Shown here: piece after piece, positions 26,112-35,025 of the stretch
How the letters are laid out: every line of letters begins with the position of its first letter
How positions within the stretch are numbered: position 1 is the stretch's first letter
NCBI GenBank assembly: GCA_009781765.1
Contig: WQVC01000003.1
Span: 1 to 61,812 of the forward strand
Length of the DNA: 61,812 bases
Direction: 5' to 3'
Origin: Defluviitaleaceae bacterium
GTDB taxonomy: Bacteria > Bacillota > Clostridia > Lachnospirales > WQUN01
Program-made: the position numbers and the translations under genes
The notes under the pieces: model-generated
What the model was told of the DNA's origin: nothing
The model's database searches: none
Seen by the model: only the letters and a program-made list of their open reading frames with translations

Positions 26112-27104
26112 TTAAGACTGAGCCTGCACGGCGGTAATCGCAACTACGCCTACTATATCATCCGCACTGCAACCGCGCGAGAGGTCGTTTACGGGTTTTG
26201 CGATGCCTTGGGTTACGGGGCCGAAGGCTTTGGCCTTTGCGAGGCGTTCGACGAGCTTGTACGCAATGTTGCCCGAATCGAGGTCGGGGAAAATAAGTAC
26301 GTTCGCCTTGCCCGCAACGGGATTGCCCGGTGCTTTTGATGCGCCGATTGACGGCACGATTGCCGCGTCGAGTTGGAATTCGCCGTCGGCTTTGAGGTCG
26401 GGAGCTTTCTCTTTTAAAATGCGGGTTGCTTCGGCGACTTTGCTGATATCGGCGTGTTTCGCGCTGCCCATCGTGGAGTGCGAAAGCATGGCGATTACGG
26501 GTTCGTCGTCGAAAAGCGCGCGGTAAGAATTTGCCGACGCGAGCGCGATTGCGGCGAGTTCTTCGGGGTTGGGGTTTTGGATTAAGGCGCAGTCTGCGAA
26601 GATGAATGCGCCGTTGTTGCCGTACTCGCAGTCCGGCACGACCATCACGAAAAACGACGACACGGCGGATACTCCCGGCGCGGTTTTTAAAATTTGCAGG
26701 CTCGGGCGCAAAACATCGGCGGTTGAATACACCGCGCCGGCAACCATTCCGTCGGCGAAACCTTCCTTTACAAGCATGTCGCCCAGTGCGACGGGATTTT
26801 CCGCAAGCATTGTTTGCGCCTGTTCGAGAGTGAGACCTTTTGATTTGCGAAGCTCGTACAGCTTTTCCGCGAGGGAGTTTGACTCGGAATAATTTTTCGG
26901 GTCGATAATTGTTGCGCCCGAAATGTCGGCGTTTTCGGCCGCTTTTTTAATTTCTGAGGGGTCGCCGATTAAAATAATTTTTGCAAGCCCCTCCGCAAGA
27001 ATTTGCGCGGTGGCGTTAAGCGTTCGCGGCTCGTAAGATTCCGGCAGAACAATTGTTTTTACTTGCGCTTTTGCACGTTTTTTGACGTTTTCCAAAAAGT
27101 TCAT
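26112..27104 (-). CDS. pta: Phosphate acetyltransferase
   Basis: 330 residues. Converts acetyl-CoA and phosphate to acetyl phosphate. Motifs: IVLPESYEPRTLNATAQIL, GMVAGAVYSTADVLRPSLQI, FADCALIQNPNPEELA, AMLSHSTMGSAKH and LIFPDLDSGNIAYKLVERLA. Short single-domain form common in Bacillota. The start MNFLENVKK at 27104 is more family-like than the ATG or GTG starts upstream, which would extend into the divergent promoter. Confidence 0.95.
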   Translation of the reverse strand: MNFLENVKKRAKAQVKTIVLPESYEPRTLNATAQILAEGLAKIILIGDPSEIKKAAENADISGATIIDPKNYSESNSLAEKLYELRKSKGLTLEQAQTMLAENPVALGDMLVKEGFADGMVAGAVYSTADVLRPSLQILKTAPGVSAVSSFFVMVVPDCEYGNNGAFIFADCALIQNPNPEELAAIALASANSYRALFDDEPVIAMLSHSTMGSAKHADISKVAEATRILKEKAPDLKADGEFQLDAAIVPSIGASKAPGNPVAGKANVLIFPDLDSGNIAYKLVERLAKAKAFGPVTQGIAKPVNDLSRGCSADDIVGVVAITAVQAQS

Positions 27105-27119
27105 TCGCGACCCCCAAAA

Positions 27120-27148
27120 TTGAAGTTTTGTATTGGTTTTTGTATGAT
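27120..27148 (+). promoter_or_regulatory. Promoter for the PLP decarboxylase gene
   Basis: TTGAAG (27120-27125), 17-base spacer, TATGAT (27143-27148), between the divergent pta and decarboxylase genes. Confidence 0.65.
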
Positions 27149-27211
27149 GAGAATACATTACCACACTTTCCGGAGGGTTTCAAACGGAAAAATTCGCGGG
27201 GGAGCGATTAT

Positions 27212-28672
27212 ATGTACAAAGAGCTTGAAGCACTGATTTCGCGGGGGGCGTACCCCTTTCACATGCCGGGTCACAAACGAAACCCGGCATTTTTTCCGCC
27301 CGATTTATTTCGGTTTGACGTCACGGAGTTGCCGGAAACGGACGTTCTTTCCGCGCCTGCGGGAATGATAAAAAATTTGCAACAGCGCGTGGCGGATTTT
27401 TACGGCGCGGACGAGAGTTTTTTGTTGACAAACGGTTCGTCGGCGGGGGTTGCGGCGGCGATTTGCGCGACCGGCAGCGCGAACGCCGACACCGGATTTT
27501 CCCCGGCATCCGTTTTTCTGCCGCGAAACGCCCATGTAAGCGCGGTAAACGGGCTTGTTTTAAGCGGCGCAATGCCGACGTGGTTCATGCCGGAAATTTT
27601 TCGCGAGGGAATTTGCGCCGACTTGGCGGGGGGAGTTTCGCCGAAAAATTTCGACAACATGCCGCGAGGCGCGACGGCACTTGTTGTAAGCCCTACGTAT
27701 GAGGGATTTGTATCCGACATCGCGACGATTGCGCAAAAAGTGCATGAACGCGACGGAATTTTAATCGTGGACGAAGCGCACGGCGCGCACTTTGCGTTTC
27801 ACGATTTTTTTCCGACGCACGCGCTTGCTTGCGGCGCAGATATCGTAATCAACAGCTTTCACAAAACGTTGCCGATGCTTTCGGGATGCGCGGTTGTGCA
27901 TGTGAAAGGCAGGCGAGCGGACGTTTCGCGGCTGCGATTTTTCATCAATGCGATGCAAACCACAAGCCCGTCGTTTTTGATGATGGCGCAATGCGATTTC
28001 GCGTTTGAAAAATTGCGGGCGGAGCCGGAGTGGTTTGAAGAATATGTACGGCGGCTGCGCCGGGTGCGGAAGGAATTTCGGCAAGCGGCGGCATCAGGCC
28101 GGTTTTCGAGAGCGAGCATATGCGAACGGGCAATTTTTCATTCTCTCGGAACGCACGGAATTTTCGACATCGACGAAAGCAAGTTGCTGTTTCACACGAA
28201 CGCAAATGCCGCCGAAATTTCCGAAATTCTCGCGCGCGACGGCGGCGTTCAATTCGAAATGGCGGCGGGGAATCATTTGCTCGCAATGACATCCCCGGCG
28301 GATACAGAAGAGGGGTTTTCTCGCTTGCAAAAAGCCCTCGCAGGTACAGAAAATGAAGCTGCTCCGCCCGAAAGCGGATTTGCGGGGAACAGCGAGAATC
28401 GGCAGGGGCGGACAATTGCGGATTCACGGGACAGGAGCGAGCGAAGCCAAAATCGGACGCTCGCCGCGCCGTTTGACGCACCGCCGGAAATTATCATGTC
28501 GCCGCGCGAGGCAATGATGCTCCCTTCCGAAGAAGTCCCTGCCGAAGCCGCAATCGGCAGAATTTCGGCGGAAATCATTGCCGAATATCCGCCGGGAATT
28601 GCACTTCTCGTCCCGGGCGAAAAAATAAAACAACCCGCCGGTCGTAAAACCGTGCGGGTTGTGAAAACATAG
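27212..28672 (+). CDS. Orn/Lys/Arg decarboxylase-family PLP enzyme
   Basis: 486 residues. Fold-type I PLP enzyme like SpeA/CadA-type decarboxylases of Bacillota: YPFHMPGHKRNPAF, FDVTELPETDVL, LLTNGSSAGVAAAI, ILIVDEAHGAHFAF and the PLP lysine in NSFHKTLPMLSG. The C-terminus ends PPEIIMSPREAMM and YPPGIALLVPGE, as in the family. Between them lies about 40 residues of low-complexity polar sequence (from NEAAPPESGF to LAAPFDAPP) that looks inserted. The substrate (lysine, ornithine or arginine) cannot be told. Start at ATG 27212, with GGGGGAG upstream. Confidence 0.85.
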   Translation: MYKELEALISRGAYPFHMPGHKRNPAFFPPDLFRFDVTELPETDVLSAPAGMIKNLQQRVADFYGADESFLLTNGSSAGVAAAICATGSANADTGFSPASVFLPRNAHVSAVNGLVLSGAMPTWFMPEIFREGICADLAGGVSPKNFDNMPRGATALVVSPTYEGFVSDIATIAQKVHERDGILIVDEAHGAHFAFHDFFPTHALACGADIVINSFHKTLPMLSGCAVVHVKGRRADVSRLRFFINAMQTTSPSFLMMAQCDFAFEKLRAEPEWFEEYVRRLRRVRKEFRQAAASGRFSRASICERAIFHSLGTHGIFDIDESKLLFHTNANAAEISEILARDGGVQFEMAAGNHLLAMTSPADTEEGFSRLQKALAGTENEAAPPESGFAGNSENRQGRTIADSRDRSERSQNRTLAAPFDAPPEIIMSPREAMMLPSEEVPAEAAIGRISAEIIAEYPPGIALLVPGEKIKQPAGRKTVRVVKT

Positions 28673-28692
28673 CAATTTGGTTTTGCGTATAA

Positions 28693-28830
28693 CGCGAATC
28701 AAGGGCAGGAAATAACGCCTCGCCTATGCCTTGTAAACGGCTCGCTCGATGTCGTTTTGCTTCGCAAAACAACCGGTCGCTCGCCACAAGGCATTTACGG
28801 CGAGGCGTTATCCTGAACTCTTGATTCGCG
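28693..28830 (-). repeat. MITE-like element, copy 1
   Basis: 138 bases, an imperfect full-length palindrome with ends CGCGAATCAAG and TTGATTCGCG. Arms include CCTTGTAAACGGCTCGCTCG and CCACAAGGCATTTACGGCG; the loop holds GTTTTGCTTCGCAAAAC. GTATA occurs on both sides (28687-28691 and 28832-28836), a likely target duplication. Reverse orientation relative to copies 2 and 3. Lies between the convergent decarboxylase and FecR-protein genes. No reading frame. Confidence 0.8.
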
Positions 28831-28857
28831 TGTATAGTGAATCAATTTGATTTGGAA

Positions 28858-29796
28858 TCATGCGCCGGAAACGGTAAGCGCAGCCGGTGATGTTGAACTC
28901 CAAGGGGGATGCTGCTCTTGAGAATTATCGGGAGCGGGTATCGCGGGTTGCCTGTCAATGGGTGAAATCTCGGCCGGTGCAATTACTTCGGGGATTGTTA
29001 ATTGCTCTTGTTCCGGTATTTGCTGTCGCAGTAACTGCTCGTATTCGCGTGCGGCGTCTTGTTCTGCGGTGCGTACTTGAATTAACTCGGTCAAGCCGTC
29101 CAATGCTTCGGCGGCAAAAATGCCTTCGCTTGCCAGATACTCCAAATTCGCTTCGATTGTTTGCAGTGTAAAGAGGCTCATGTTTTCCAAGTTGAAGTCA
29201 AGTATATGGTATGAAATGGCGTAATCGTCGCTGCCGGCTTCAACAATTTCATCCTGCACTATCATTGTATATCCCGCTTCCAACGGCATAGCCTCTTGAG
29301 TTTCGCCGACACCGCGTACCGTTCCGTGACCGGACAACATGGTTACGGCAATGCTGTCCGATGTGACTTGCCCGATGGTAAACATAGTTCCTTCCACTAT
29401 TATGCCGGTAGCACCGATTAACGCCTCAACGCTGCGGCCGTCTGTATGTTCAAAAACATGCACGGAAATATCACCGTTTATAAATGAAACGGTCAAACGT
29501 CTGCTTCCGTATGCGGCGATTCTTACATTACTGCGTTCGTTCATATCTACGCTTCCGTTGCGGTCAAGGCACAGAACGGCGGTAGTATCCGCTCCGGTAG
29601 ATATTACGCTGCCGGAACGGAAGCGTAACCCCTCATTCGGAATAATCCTGACGGGCGTTCCGTTTGTCGCGGAAATATTGTCGCCTTCAATTCGCTCCAA
29701 AATAACTCGGCTTGCGATGTAGTCTGCATGTGCGGTAGCAGCGACCGAACTTAACACTACGCACAGGCTCAGAAACAGTGCAAATTGCTTCTTCAT
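28858..29796 (-). CDS. Secreted FecR-domain protein
   Basis: 312 residues. A signal peptide (MKKQFALFLSLCVVLSSVAA, cleavage after ATAHA) leads into a FecR-like domain: EGLRFRSGSVISTGADTTAV, NVRIAAYGSRRLTVSFINGD and ALIGATGIIVEGTMFTIG. A coiled, Glu/Gln-rich stretch and a Pro/Ser-rich tail follow. FecR domains occur in transmembrane signalling proteins and in secreted surface proteins; no membrane segment is visible beyond the signal, so a secreted role is inferred. GGAGG precedes the ATG. Its start lies inside the 3' end of the NHL gene, so the two are probably coupled. Confidence 0.8.
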   Translation of the reverse strand: MKKQFALFLSLCVVLSSVAATAHADYIASRVILERIEGDNISATNGTPVRIIPNEGLRFRSGSVISTGADTTAVLCLDRNGSVDMNERSNVRIAAYGSRRLTVSFINGDISVHVFEHTDGRSVEALIGATGIIVEGTMFTIGQVTSDSIAVTMLSGHGTVRGVGETQEAMPLEAGYTMIVQDEIVEAGSDDYAISYHILDFNLENMSLFTLQTIEANLEYLASEGIFAAEALDGLTELIQVRTAEQDAAREYEQLLRQQIPEQEQLTIPEVIAPAEISPIDRQPAIPAPDNSQEQHPPWSSTSPAALTVSGA

Positions 29797-30868
29797 AACA
29801 TTCCTCCGTGACGCGAATCAAGGGTTTGATTCGCATCTCTAATGTAATTTTTCTGACCATGTTATTGCCTGTATCGGCGATAATCAACGCATCACCCGAT
29901 ACATATACGTCGTGCGGAAAATGAAACCGCGCTTCATTTAATACACCGTCCGCGTAACCGGGATATTCGCCCGCTATTGTAAAAACTTCCGCTGTGGGCA
30001 AGTGAATCGCGCGGATTGCATGATTCGCGCTGTCTGCCACAATTAAATATTCGTTCCGCAACGCCAAACCTGCAGGCAAGTTAAACATGGCGTCGTACCC
30101 GTTTGCAAAACCGCCCGTCGGTTGGTATTCCCATGTATTTTCAGCATCTTCCGGACGCTGATAAAAGCCCGCTAACGTTCCGACCCGGTCGTCATTTATG
30201 AATCGAATAAGATGATTGCCGGAATCCGCAACGAAAATTATTCCGTCTTCGCTTACAGCAATGCCCATAGGGTGGTTGAACAACGCGCTGTCGTTGCAAT
30301 ACCCCGATTCTCCCGCGATTCCCGCGACGGTAGTAACATATCCGAAAGTGTCAATTCTGCGAATCACGTTATTGCCCGTGTCCGCAACATAGATATTTCC
30401 GTCGGCGGATAACGCAAGCGCGGAAGGGTAGAAAAACATTGCATCCGTACCGTTTTCGTAGCCCGCGCCGTTTCCTCCCGCGAACGTAAATACATAACCG
30501 TCGTAAATAACTCTTATCGCATGATTCGAACGGTCTGCAATAAAAATTCGCCCGTCGGAAGCTCGTACCGCAGATGTCGGGCGATTAAATAACGCTGAAT
30601 CTCCGTCACGAAAAAATCCCTGCTGAAATCCCGCTTCATCCCGCATGAGGGTGTCTCCCGCAACGCGATGTATTTCGCCGGAGGAGTCGATTCTGCGAAT
30701 CAGATTATTGTACGTATCCAATACATACAAATCACCGTTTTCTCCGCTGAAAACGCCCATCGGTTGAGTAAATTGGTTGCATGTGTAACCGGAGCTTCCT
30801 GTTCCCGCCACTGTTACGACAGTATATTCCGCGCACAACAACGACAACAATAAAAAAATAATTCCCAT
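29687..30868 (-). CDS. Secreted NHL-repeat beta-propeller protein
   Basis: 393 residues. A short hydrophobic signal (MGIIFLLLSLLCA) is followed by six NHL repeats, each with a core such as GDLYVLDTYNNLIRRID, GNIYVADTGNNVIRRID or DALIIADTGNNMVRKI: one six-bladed propeller. Such propellers bind proteins, glycans or other ligands. The last 45 residues or so do not belong to the propeller; they are read through a palindromic footprint at 29812-29835 and then in a different frame over the start of the FecR gene (110-base overlap). GGATGAG precedes the ATG and abuts MITE copy 2. Confidence 0.82.
   Translation of the reverse strand: MGIIFLLLSLLCAEYTVVTVAGTGSSGYTCNQFTQPMGVFSGENGDLYVLDTYNNLIRRIDSSGEIHRVAGDTLMRDEAGFQQGFFRDGDSALFNRPTSAVRASDGRIFIADRSNHAIRVIYDGYVFTFAGGNGAGYENGTDAMFFYPSALALSADGNIYVADTGNNVIRRIDTFGYVTTVAGIAGESGYCNDSALFNHPMGIAVSEDGIIFVADSGNHLIRFINDDRVGTLAGFYQRPEDAENTWEYQPTGGFANGYDAMFNLPAGLALRNEYLIVADSANHAIRAIHLPTAEVFTIAGEYPGYADGVLNEARFHFPHDVYVSGDALIIADTGNNMVRKITLEMRIKPLIRVTEECYEEAICTVSEPVRSVKFGRCYRTCRLHRKPSYFGAN
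29812..29835. repeat. MITE end-to-end footprint
   Basis: CGCGAATCAA-GGGT-TTGATTCGC joins the two terminal motifs of the MITE-like family with no interior. It lies in the overlap of the NHL and FecR genes, 16 bases before the FecR start, and supplies codons near the end of the NHL protein. No matching direct repeats were seen around it. Confidence 0.55.
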
Positions 30869-30888
30869 TAAAACTCATCCTTTCGTAA

Positions 30889-31039
30889 CGCGAATCAAGA
30901 GTTCAAAATAGCAACTCGCCGTAAATGCCTTGTGGCGAGCGACCGGTCTTTTTTTTCGGATGATTTTCCCGAAAAAAAGACATTGAGCGAGCCGTTTACA
31001 AGGCATAGGCGAGATGTTATTTCCTACCCTTGATTCGCG
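30889..31039 (+). repeat. MITE-like element, copy 2, with 7-bp target duplication
   Basis: 151 bases with perfect ends CGCGAATCAAG and CTTGATTCGCG, flanked directly by TTCGTAA on both sides (30882-30888 and 31040-31046). Interior arms and loop match copy 3 at 60692-60842 closely and copy 1 in reverse. It splits the RCC1-repeat gene from the NHL gene and supplies the last codons and stop of the former. Confidence 0.88.
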
Positions 31040-34000
31040 TTCGTAATGTTCACCTCGAATCGGTCGAGTCGAATCCTGCCGCCTTCGTGCCTGTATAAGT
31101 CCGCCGTCCAAGCGTATCCGTCACCACCCCAAACCCATAAATACCCGTGTTCGTCCTGCGCTGTTGAAACATTCCCCCAAGCCATGATGTATTCAAAAAC
31201 TACATCGGGCTTTATTTTTGTCGGGGAGGTTCGTCTTTCCCTTGTACCGTCACCTAACTGCCCGAACTCATTATTTCCCCACGCCCACAAATTGCCGTGT
31301 ATATCCAAAGCCAAAGTATGCATGTCCCCCGCCGAAACAGCATAAATATCCTCCTTAATCAGTACAGGCGAATTCGAAGATAATCGGCTTCGAGTGCCGT
31401 TGCCCAGTTGACCGAAAGCATTATTCCCCCATGCATACAAATGCCCGTCAAACGTTACGGCGAACGAATGAGATTCACCCGCCGAAGCAGACCGCACAGC
31501 TAAACCGTCCAAGGCCTCCGGTATCGTCACCGGACGATTGTGATTAACCAGCATTTCCCCATCAAAAATTACCGGTTCGCAATATACCACGACGGCACCA
31601 TCACCTGTTTGCCCGTGGTTATTCAGCCCCCACGCAAAAAGATTACCGTCGGTATCCGTCATAAGCGTGTGGTATCTGCCTGCGGCAACGCTGTGCACTC
31701 GTGCCGCTACTCTCACCCTGTCACGGTATTCTGCGGTTGTTCCGCTGCCCAACTGACCGTATTCATTATCTCCCCACGCCCACAATACGCCGCCTGTAGT
31801 TATTGCAACCGTATGTGCATTGCCCGTTGCAACAGTCGCCCAACGGACATTTTCAAATATTTGTATCGGTTGAGAATTTTCCGAGATGTGTTCCCACGCC
31901 CATAAATAACCGCTTGTATCTATAATCATTGCGGAATCAAAACCCGCCGCAACATATCTCACGGAAAAAGGCAAATTTGCCGGACGGGGCGGCCCGGTAT
32001 CATCCCAAATCCACAGCGCACCGTTTGAATCCACTGCCATGCTGTGCATGTAACCGGCGGCGACCTGAGAAACAGAACCCGTTATTTTTTCGCCGACCCC
32101 GTTATTAAACTGCCAAACATATCCGTCCGAATCCAATGCCAAGCTGTGATAACCGCCCGCCGACACTTCCGTTACCGCGTCCATGATTCGCACGGGAATA
32201 TTTTGACCCGAATATCCCCAAGTCCACATGCCGCCGTCTTGCGTTACGGCCACAGAATGAAAATCTCCCGCCGCAATAAACGCGACGTTTTCCATTATTT
32301 TGACGGGTTCACTGCTGCCGACATTTGTTCCGTTTCCCAACTGCCCGGACTCATTGCCGCCCCATGTCCATAAATCCCCGTTTTGCGCCAGCTTCATCGA
32401 ATGATATTGCCCCGCCGCCATCATAGACTGCACCGGAAGCTCAAGTACGTGCGCCGGCGAACTTTCGAAAATAACGGGGATTATTTCACCTTGCCCCCAT
32501 ATTTTCAAATTTCCGAGCATATCAACAGATATGCTGCGTCCCTGCGTATCGTAATGTATTCCGCCCACCGAAATACTGCGAACGGATTCCGATATAGAAG
32601 CAGGTACATTAACCGCCGAGTGAGTTAAATTGTGAGGGTCTGCCTGACCGTATGTATTGCGCCCCCACGACAGCAGATTCCCTTCCGAACATATTGCCAT
32701 TGAGTTATTACCGCCCGCCGCAATCGCCGTAAGATTGCCGATACCCGGCACTTGTTCCGGGGTGCGCCGAGTAAAACCGTCGCCGAAGCCCAGCTGCCCG
32801 TATTGATTATGCCCCCATGAATACAAATTTCCGTCGGGGCATATCGCCAAAGTATGATACGCGCCCCCTGCAACGGCAACAAATTGCCCGGGTACTGTTG
32901 TCGGACGGCTGACATATACACCTTCCGAATCAAAACCTAACCGACCGAGGTCGTTATGCCCCCATGCCCGTAAACTGTTGTCGGACAATATTGCAAGCGA
33001 GTGGTCTTGTCCTGCCGAAACATATATAACGTCGTTCATTATTTTTATCGGATGCCCACGGGTTTGAGTTGTTTCGTCACCGACCTGCCCGTATGAATTA
33101 TATCCCCACGCCCATAAGTCCCCGGCATATGTCAACGCCAGAACATGCCCCCAACCTGCCGAAACAGATTGGACGTTCTGCAAACCCTCAACCCTTCGGG
33201 GAACATTGCGAAAACCTTCAACGTCAAAACCCAACTGCCCGAACATGTTATTTCCCCATGCCCATAAATAGCTTTCGTTGCAAATTGCTAATGAAAAATA
33301 CATTCCGCAGGCAACATATTTGACGGAATCCATAATTTTTACAGGATGTTCGCGGTCGGTTACAGTTCCGTCGCCGAGCTGCCCGAAATTATTCTCGCCC
33401 CACGCCCATAAAGCACCGTCGCTGTCTAATGCCAACGATTGACGATATCCCGAAGCCGCCATGATAATGCCGCTAAGTTCATCATCATCCGCCGAAAACA
33501 GCATAAGCACGGCAAATGTCGCAATAAGAACAACCGACAGGGCAGCTGCCGCGACGAACCTCCTGCGTCTTTTACGCGGCGGGTTTGCTTCGGCCGGAAG
33601 AGAAGTACCGGTATCCGGCATGTCAACTTCCGCTGTGAAGCCGCCGGTTTCCGAATTATTGGTTTCGGTTATGAAATCGCCGGTTTTCGAATTATCGGTT
33701 TCAGTTATGAAATCTCCGGTTTTCGAATTATCGGCTTCGGAGTTGTCCGAATCGTCGGCTTCCGCAACGGGTTCGACCGGTTCGAGAACGCGCTCTTTCT
33801 TGTAAGTGTTGATTCTTGCCGCGAACGGTTCGCCTTCTGTGTTGTCCGCATATCTGACGGCATATATAAATGCCCCCGCGAGAAAGTCTGCTATGTTTGC
33901 GGGTTCTTTGCCCGCTTTCAAATCAGACTTTTTTATGTTGTTGATGCTGTCAATCACTACGTCATCTGCAATGTTATCGTCGTTCACAATCGTTTCGCAA

Positions 34001-34293
34001 ACGGCGGCTGTCAACAAACCGATTCGGCTCGGATTGATTAGCGGCTGAATAATATCCGCGTCAAAACGCGAGGATACCTCTTTGGGGTTTGCGCTGACAG
34101 CGGCTTCGCGCAATTGATGCGCAACGTCGTCGCGGCAGTTGAACCATCGTGACGCTTGCGTGTCGCTGACCTTGGTCGACGCATACGATTCTTCAAGTGT
34201 ACATAAAAGCTCCAGATGCAATCGCCGTTGATACTTTGCGCGTGTAATGCCCCACAGCAGAATTTTTGCAAATGTTCCGTAACAGTGGCGCAT
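31024..34293 (-). CDS. Membrane-anchored RCC1-repeat protein
   Basis: 1089 residues from ATG 34293 (GGGGGG eight bases upstream). About 170 N-terminal residues form an unrecognised helical, probably cytoplasmic domain. An acidic linker with a tandem 13-residue repeat (NSKTGDFITET) leads to a basic stop (PPRKRRRRF) and one membrane helix. The remaining 800 residues are about 17 RCC1-type units, each with a core like LWAWGNNEFGQLGDGT, enough for more than two seven-bladed propellers outside the cell. The last codons (NANQG) and the stop come from MITE copy 2. It heads the RCC1-NHL-FecR operon. RCC1 repeats usually bind proteins; the ligand here is unknown. Confidence 0.85.
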   Translation of the reverse strand: MRHCYGTFAKILLWGITRAKYQRRLHLELLCTLEESYASTKVSDTQASRWFNCRDDVAHQLREAAVSANPKEVSSRFDADIIQPLINPSRIGLLTAAVCETIVNDDNIADDVVIDSINNIKKSDLKAGKEPANIADFLAGAFIYAVRYADNTEGEPFAARINTYKKERVLEPVEPVAEADDSDNSEADNSKTGDFITETDNSKTGDFITETNNSETGGFTAEVDMPDTGTSLPAEANPPRKRRRRFVAAAALSVVLIATFAVLMLFSADDDELSGIIMAASGYRQSLALDSDGALWAWGENNFGQLGDGTVTDREHPVKIMDSVKYVACGMYFSLAICNESYLWAWGNNMFGQLGFDVEGFRNVPRRVEGLQNVQSVSAGWGHVLALTYAGDLWAWGYNSYGQVGDETTQTRGHPIKIMNDVIYVSAGQDHSLAILSDNSLRAWGHNDLGRLGFDSEGVYVSRPTTVPGQFVAVAGGAYHTLAICPDGNLYSWGHNQYGQLGFGDGFTRRTPEQVPGIGNLTAIAAGGNNSMAICSEGNLLSWGRNTYGQADPHNLTHSAVNVPASISESVRSISVGGIHYDTQGRSISVDMLGNLKIWGQGEIIPVIFESSPAHVLELPVQSMMAAGQYHSMKLAQNGDLWTWGGNESGQLGNGTNVGSSEPVKIMENVAFIAAGDFHSVAVTQDGGMWTWGYSGQNIPVRIMDAVTEVSAGGYHSLALDSDGYVWQFNNGVGEKITGSVSQVAAGYMHSMAVDSNGALWIWDDTGPPRPANLPFSVRYVAAGFDSAMIIDTSGYLWAWEHISENSQPIQIFENVRWATVATGNAHTVAITTGGVLWAWGDNEYGQLGSGTTAEYRDRVRVAARVHSVAAGRYHTLMTDTDGNLFAWGLNNHGQTGDGAVVVYCEPVIFDGEMLVNHNRPVTIPEALDGLAVRSASAGESHSFAVTFDGHLYAWGNNAFGQLGNGTRSRLSSNSPVLIKEDIYAVSAGDMHTLALDIHGNLWAWGNNEFGQLGDGTRERRTSPTKIKPDVVFEYIMAWGNVSTAQDEHGYLWVWGGDGYAWTADLYRHEGGRIRLDRFEVNITNANQG
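33630..33745 (-). repeat. 39-base tandem coding repeat in the RCC1 protein linker
   Basis: About two and a half near-identical 39-base units encode the repeated DNSKTGDFITET segment just before the membrane helix. The copy number could vary by replication slippage, changing only the linker length. Confidence 0.6.
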
Positions 34294-35025
34294 CACATTA
34301 TCCCCCCGCCGAATCAAATATAGCGAACGGGCTTCTCAAGTGCGTTCGCTATAATCAACATCAAAACAGATTTTATCTCAATTTAATCCAAAATACAAGC
34401 TATGCGCAAACCGCAATATTTCGAGGAATGTCGGCACAAGTCTTGAGACGATTCCCGGAAAAATTCCAGGAAAAATTCCAGGAACGGTTCCGGATATCAG
34501 CGTATGACACTTGCGATATACTTGCCCTGCAACCGAGAAATCAAGCAGTCGCTTCCATGCCAAAGGACGTTGTTTGCCACCTCAGGAAGGGGTTTCCCGA
34601 AACTGACCGCACCGCTCCGTGCCGAAGCCGCTGTAAAACGGTTGCATGTAACACCTGCTTTACCGTACCAATGCAACATCACGCACAACCCCCGCCGCAA
34701 TAGTATGAAAGAGGGCAGATGCGTTCGGACACGGCCGACCGGATGCTGACGCCCATGTGCACACCTTTCATATGAAGCGGCAACGCGGAGCGAAAGCTCT
34801 GCACACCCGAAGTTCCCGGGACTTCGGTTACTTAATGAAACGAATCAAGCAAACCACATAATCAAAACTTAACCGGGGCGTGTTCCCACATCCGCTAACG
34901 CCGGTACGATATGTCGGCAAAAGGCGACTGCTTTCTCGAAATTTTCGGGAGAGCCGGTCGTTTTTTTGCGCAATCAGCACTCATTCATGCTATAATCAGG
35001 CAAATTGACAAGGAGTGACTGGATT
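34294..35025. other. Non-coding stretch before the toxin-antitoxin pair
   Basis: No convincing gene. It holds an 11-base inverted repeat TATAGCGAACG/CGTTCGCTATA (34319-34353), two copies of GGAAAAATTCCA near 34460-34480, and hairpins GGAGC-GAAA-GCTCT and CGAAGTTCCCGGGACTTCG (34786-34827). The 34500-34900 part is GC-richer than its flanks and has several stems, so a structured RNA or a decayed mobile piece is possible. TATAAT at 34991-34996 is the likely -10 of the downstream pair; no good -35 is seen. Confidence 0.4.

Noticed and set aside
34266..34703. Plus-strand open frame of 145 codons before the toxin-antitoxin pair
   Set aside because: It starts inside the RCC1 gene on the other strand, has no ribosome-binding site and no recognisable domain.
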